From contig CAMVBK010000014.1 of assembly GCA_947165685.1 (NCBI GenBank), forward strand, positions 3,591 through 67,590: DNA of 64,000 nt, in the 5' to 3' direction. Positions 61,547 through 64,000 of the stretch are shown here, piece by piece (within the stretch, counting starts at the first letter, position 1; the number at the start of each line of letters is the position of its first letter). The notes beneath the pieces were generated by a model. The model had not been told where the DNA came from. It saw nothing but the letters and a program-made list of their open reading frames with translations, and ran no database searches. Source of the stretch: F23-D06 sp947165685 (GTDB lineage Bacteria; Bacteroidota; Bacteroidia; Bacteroidales; WCHB1-69). The translations under genes and the position numbers were made by a program.

Positions 61547-61648
61547 TCATTGGCTGTTAGCTAAATAAGACCTCTGGTTTTCCAGAAAAGAGGGTGTCAA
61601 ACGAGTGCCAACAGCCAACAACTAAAAGCCAACAGCCAATAGCAAATC
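61527..61648. repeat. Inverted pair of heptanucleotide tandem repeats
   Basis: Left block, 61527-61561: TGTTAGC x2, TGTTAGT, CATTGGC, TGTTAGC. Right block, 61607-61648: GCCAACA x2, ACTAAAA, GCCAACA, GCCAATA, GCAAATC. The right units are near reverse complements of the left ones, so a long imperfect hairpin forms, with an inner CTCTGG/CCAGAG-like stem (about 61572-61590). It may end the ABC operon. Confidence 0.65.
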
Positions 61649-61664
61649 ACAAAAACCAAAAAAT

Positions 61665-63944
61665 ATGAAAAGAATCATTTTAACAACTCTCATTTTCTGC
61701 GCCGTTTTGGGCATTGCGAACGCGCAGAACAGCTACTGGGTGTTCTTCACGGACAAGCAGAACACCACATTCGACCCGTATCAATACTTTGATGCGAAGG
61801 CCATGGAGCGTTACGCCCTGAACGGTGCGGACCTCTATGACATCACCAACTATCCCGTGAACGGCGAGTATGCCGCGCGGGTGGAGACCGCCTGCGAGGA
61901 GCTGATCGGCACGTCGCGGTGGCTCAATGCGGCCGGCGTGATGGCCACAGAAGAGCAGATTGCCGTCATTCGGCAGTTTCCTTTTGTGGCGGGCGTTCAG
62001 TTAATTGCCAGTGACATGGAAACGGCTTCGGGGTCAGCGCCGGAATTGGAAGACGGAATCTTCCGGACTACGGGCTACGAAGACCAAATCGACCTTCACA
62101 AGGGCGGGATGTTCAGGCAGCACCACATCACGGGCAAGGGCGTGCGCATTGCCGTACTTGATGGCGGCTTCAAAAACGCCGAAACGCATCCGGCTTTCCA
62201 GCATCTGCGCGACAACCACCAGATTGTCAAGACCTGGAACTTTGTGAAGAAGAAAGAGGACGTGTATGAGGCTGAAACGCACGGCCGTATGGTGCTGAGC
62301 TGCATCGCGGGCAAGGTGAGCGACACTGCGTGGTTAGGCATGGCCCCCGATGCGCAGTTCCTGCTGGCCCGCACCGAAGTGGCTTCTGAGCCGAAAAAGG
62401 AGGAGGTCTGGTGGGTGCAGGCGCTCGAATGGGCCGACCAAAACGGCGCAGACATCGTGAACAGCTCCCTCGGCTACGGCAAACAGCGCTACGTGCTCAA
62501 GCAGATGGACGGCCATACCTCGATAGTAGCCAAGGCCGCCAACACCGCCGCCCGCAAAGGTATGCTGGTTTGCAACTCCATGGGCAACGAGGGCGACGAC
62601 AAAGAGTGGAAAATGCTCATCACCCCCGCCGATGCCGACAGTATCCTCTCCGTGGGAGGAGTCTATTCCATTGACCAGATTGCGGAGTTCAGCTCCTTCG
62701 GTCCGACGGCAGACGGCCGCATGAAACCCAACGTGGTGGCGATGGGCCACAATTGGGTGGCAGGCGAGAAAGGCAACTATATGCAGGCCTTCGGCACCTC
62801 CTTCTCCTCCCCGATGGTGGCCGGTTTCGCTGCCTGTGTGAAACAATTGCACCCCGAATACACCGCTTGGCAGCTGAAAACCGAGATTGAGAAGTCTGCC
62901 AACCACTATCCCTATTTCGATTATGCGTTCGGCTACGGCGTACCGCAAGCAGGCTACTTCTTCGGCGAAAAACCGGAAGTAAAAGACAATCTCACCCTCT
63001 ATGAGGATGAATACGCAGTATATATATCCGCCCGAGATCCCAAAGCTGCTGTCTTTTATAAAATCACTAATGGCGACAAGACCATCGAGGAATACAACAA
63101 GTTGAACCCGAGCAAGACAACATCAGGCAATACCATCGTCAAATTCTTCAAGTCAAGATTGCAAGGCGGGCAGACTTTGGAGTTGTGGAGTCAGGGGCAG
63201 CATCTGAAATATGTTGTCAGGCAAGAGACTTTGCCGAAAGCGGACAGTGCAATGGCGGCCGATGCAATTGCATACGGATGTGTAAGAACGGTTAAAACGC
63301 CTAAAGATCACATTTATATGCAACATTTCCCGAAAAAGTATCGGTTCCGTTTGGTGTTGAACGCTTCGTTCATGGTTCCGACGAAGTGGACCTCGAATCA
63401 GCTGCTCTTCCCGATGGCCGACAACCAGAACCGCGTGTCGCGCTCCTTCACGTTCTCTCTCGACAACAGCTGGCGTTTGGTGAAATGCTACGGTTTAGGC
63501 TTCCGTCTCGGATTCGGCTCGTCGTGGTATTCTGTTGATCGCAATTTGGTGCCGGTGGAGAGCCTTGTCCCGATGGAATGGAGCGACCTTACCACCGTGA
63601 AAAGCAATCTCAAAGTCACCAAGTTCGACTTGGAATTGTTTCAGCGTTTCTTTTTAGGCAGTGCGGGAAGCAACTGGTGGTATTTGGACACGGGCATTTT
63701 CGGGGAATGGAACACTGGCAGCCGGTACAAATTTGCCGGGCGTTTGGCTGACGAACGGTTCAAATACATTGAGAAGAAGTATTGGCGCAATGAGATGAAT
63801 CATCTCGACTATGGTGTGCGCCTGCGCGTGGGCATCACCAAATTCGCTGCCATCTACGGTCAGTACCGCATCTCGAACATCCTGAAAAAAGACAAGTTCG
63901 CCAACGACTTGCCGAAATGGGAGATTGGTATCCAGATATTCTAA
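61665..63944 (+). CDS. S8 subtilisin-like peptidase with C-terminal barrel-like domain
   Basis: 759 residues, signal peptide MKRIILTTLIFCAVLGIANA. Triad: Asp166 (IAVLDGGF), His206 (ETHGRMV), Ser379 (GTSFSSPMVAG), with oxyanion Asn in NSMGNEG. After a linker (~440-550) residues ~555-759 look like an outer-membrane barrel: alternating strands FRLVLNASFMVP, GLGFRLGFGSSWYSV, KFDLELFQRFFLG, WYLDTGIFGEWNT, YGVRLRVGITKFAAIYGQYRI and a terminal IGIQIF ending in Phe. No type IX tail is seen, so the barrel may hold the peptidase at the surface. This fusion is unusual. Confidence 0.82.
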   Translation: MKRIILTTLIFCAVLGIANAQNSYWVFFTDKQNTTFDPYQYFDAKAMERYALNGADLYDITNYPVNGEYAARVETACEELIGTSRWLNAAGVMATEEQIAVIRQFPFVAGVQLIASDMETASGSAPELEDGIFRTTGYEDQIDLHKGGMFRQHHITGKGVRIAVLDGGFKNAETHPAFQHLRDNHQIVKTWNFVKKKEDVYEAETHGRMVLSCIAGKVSDTAWLGMAPDAQFLLARTEVASEPKKEEVWWVQALEWADQNGADIVNSSLGYGKQRYVLKQMDGHTSIVAKAANTAARKGMLVCNSMGNEGDDKEWKMLITPADADSILSVGGVYSIDQIAEFSSFGPTADGRMKPNVVAMGHNWVAGEKGNYMQAFGTSFSSPMVAGFAACVKQLHPEYTAWQLKTEIEKSANHYPYFDYAFGYGVPQAGYFFGEKPEVKDNLTLYEDEYAVYISARDPKAAVFYKITNGDKTIEEYNKLNPSKTTSGNTIVKFFKSRLQGGQTLELWSQGQHLKYVVRQETLPKADSAMAADAIAYGCVRTVKTPKDHIYMQHFPKKYRFRLVLNASFMVPTKWTSNQLLFPMADNQNRVSRSFTFSLDNSWRLVKCYGLGFRLGFGSSWYSVDRNLVPVESLVPMEWSDLTTVKSNLKVTKFDLELFQRFFLGSAGSNWWYLDTGIFGEWNTGSRYKFAGRLADERFKYIEKKYWRNEMNHLDYGVRLRVGITKFAAIYGQYRISNILKKDKFANDLPKWEIGIQIF

Positions 63945-63949
63945 AAAAA

Positions 63950-63985
63950 AGAGGGTGTGTCAAAAGTGGCGCGCCCTCTTTTTTT
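63950..63985 (+). terminator. Intrinsic terminator after the subtilase gene
   Basis: AGAGGG (63950-63955) pairs with CCCTCT (63974-63979), followed by a run of T. The stem arm and GGGTGT(GT)CAAA also occur near 61587. Confidence 0.75.
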
Positions 63986-64000
63986 TTGCAAAAAAGCCCT

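Noticed and set aside
1..64000. tRNA, rRNA or transposase genes
   Set aside because: None could be found by eye in the intergenic gaps or among the proteins; small RNAs cannot be excluded without covariance searches.

Overview
The window looks like a chromosomal segment of a Bacteroidota bacterium, most likely an anaerobic member of the Bacteroidales with type IX secretion. Evidence: many genes are preceded by the Bacteroidota -7 promoter box TAnnTTTG (usually TATCTTTGC); four-residue-type family hallmarks such as DUF4175, a FISUMP lipoprotein and Rho with a long charged N-terminal extension are present; three secreted proteins end in a type IX (Por) sorting domain; and two rubrerythrins suggest an anaerobe. 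No rRNA, tRNA, CRISPR array, prophage or transposase gene was seen.

Layout. 1-9.5 kb: 5'-truncated UvrD/AddA-type helicase-nuclease, guaB, a universal stress protein, a flavin reductase, comF, two lipoproteins and guaA. 9.5-15.5 kb: an accessory stretch with MNT/HEPN and HigBA toxin-antitoxin pairs, a mosaic type IX cargo gene, a truncated DUF1016 gene and a Fic protein. 15.5-17.6 kb: cinA and xerD. 17.7-28.7 kb: a rearranged accessory region with two near-identical ECF sigma / membrane-protein cassettes flanking an M16 peptidase, a truncated FISUMP copy and its intact paralogue, thioredoxin, a NYN protein and an AAA ATPase behind a 42-nt palindrome. 28.9-35.8 kb: hutI, uvrB, a small outer-membrane protein and metG. 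35.85-36.34 kb: an AT-rich gene-free stretch with DnaA-box matches at a G/C skew switch, a candidate replication origin.

36.4-45.1 kb: a tightly packed + strand run, rpiB, LutB-like iron-sulfur protein, DUF4175, an unknown protein, an SGNH hydrolase, ybeY and mnmG. 45.4-46.6 kb: two rubrerythrins. 46.7-53.8 kb: minus-strand genes, with a five-gene operon (lipoprotein, tilS, membrane protein, sufS, SDR), folP and a type IX cargo protein. 54-64 kb: rho with a structured leader, a beta-lactamase-fold hydrolase, a PHP phosphatase, a CBS protein, a GntR-regulated ABC transporter operon and a subtilase fused to a beta-barrel-like domain.

Structure beyond the genes includes a 35-bp tandem repeat element present in opposite orientations about 50 kb apart, degenerate heptanucleotide tandem repeats in at least seven intergenic gaps, and several recombination scars centred on secreted-protein genes. 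All functional calls are from motif recognition by eye; no database search or computation was run.
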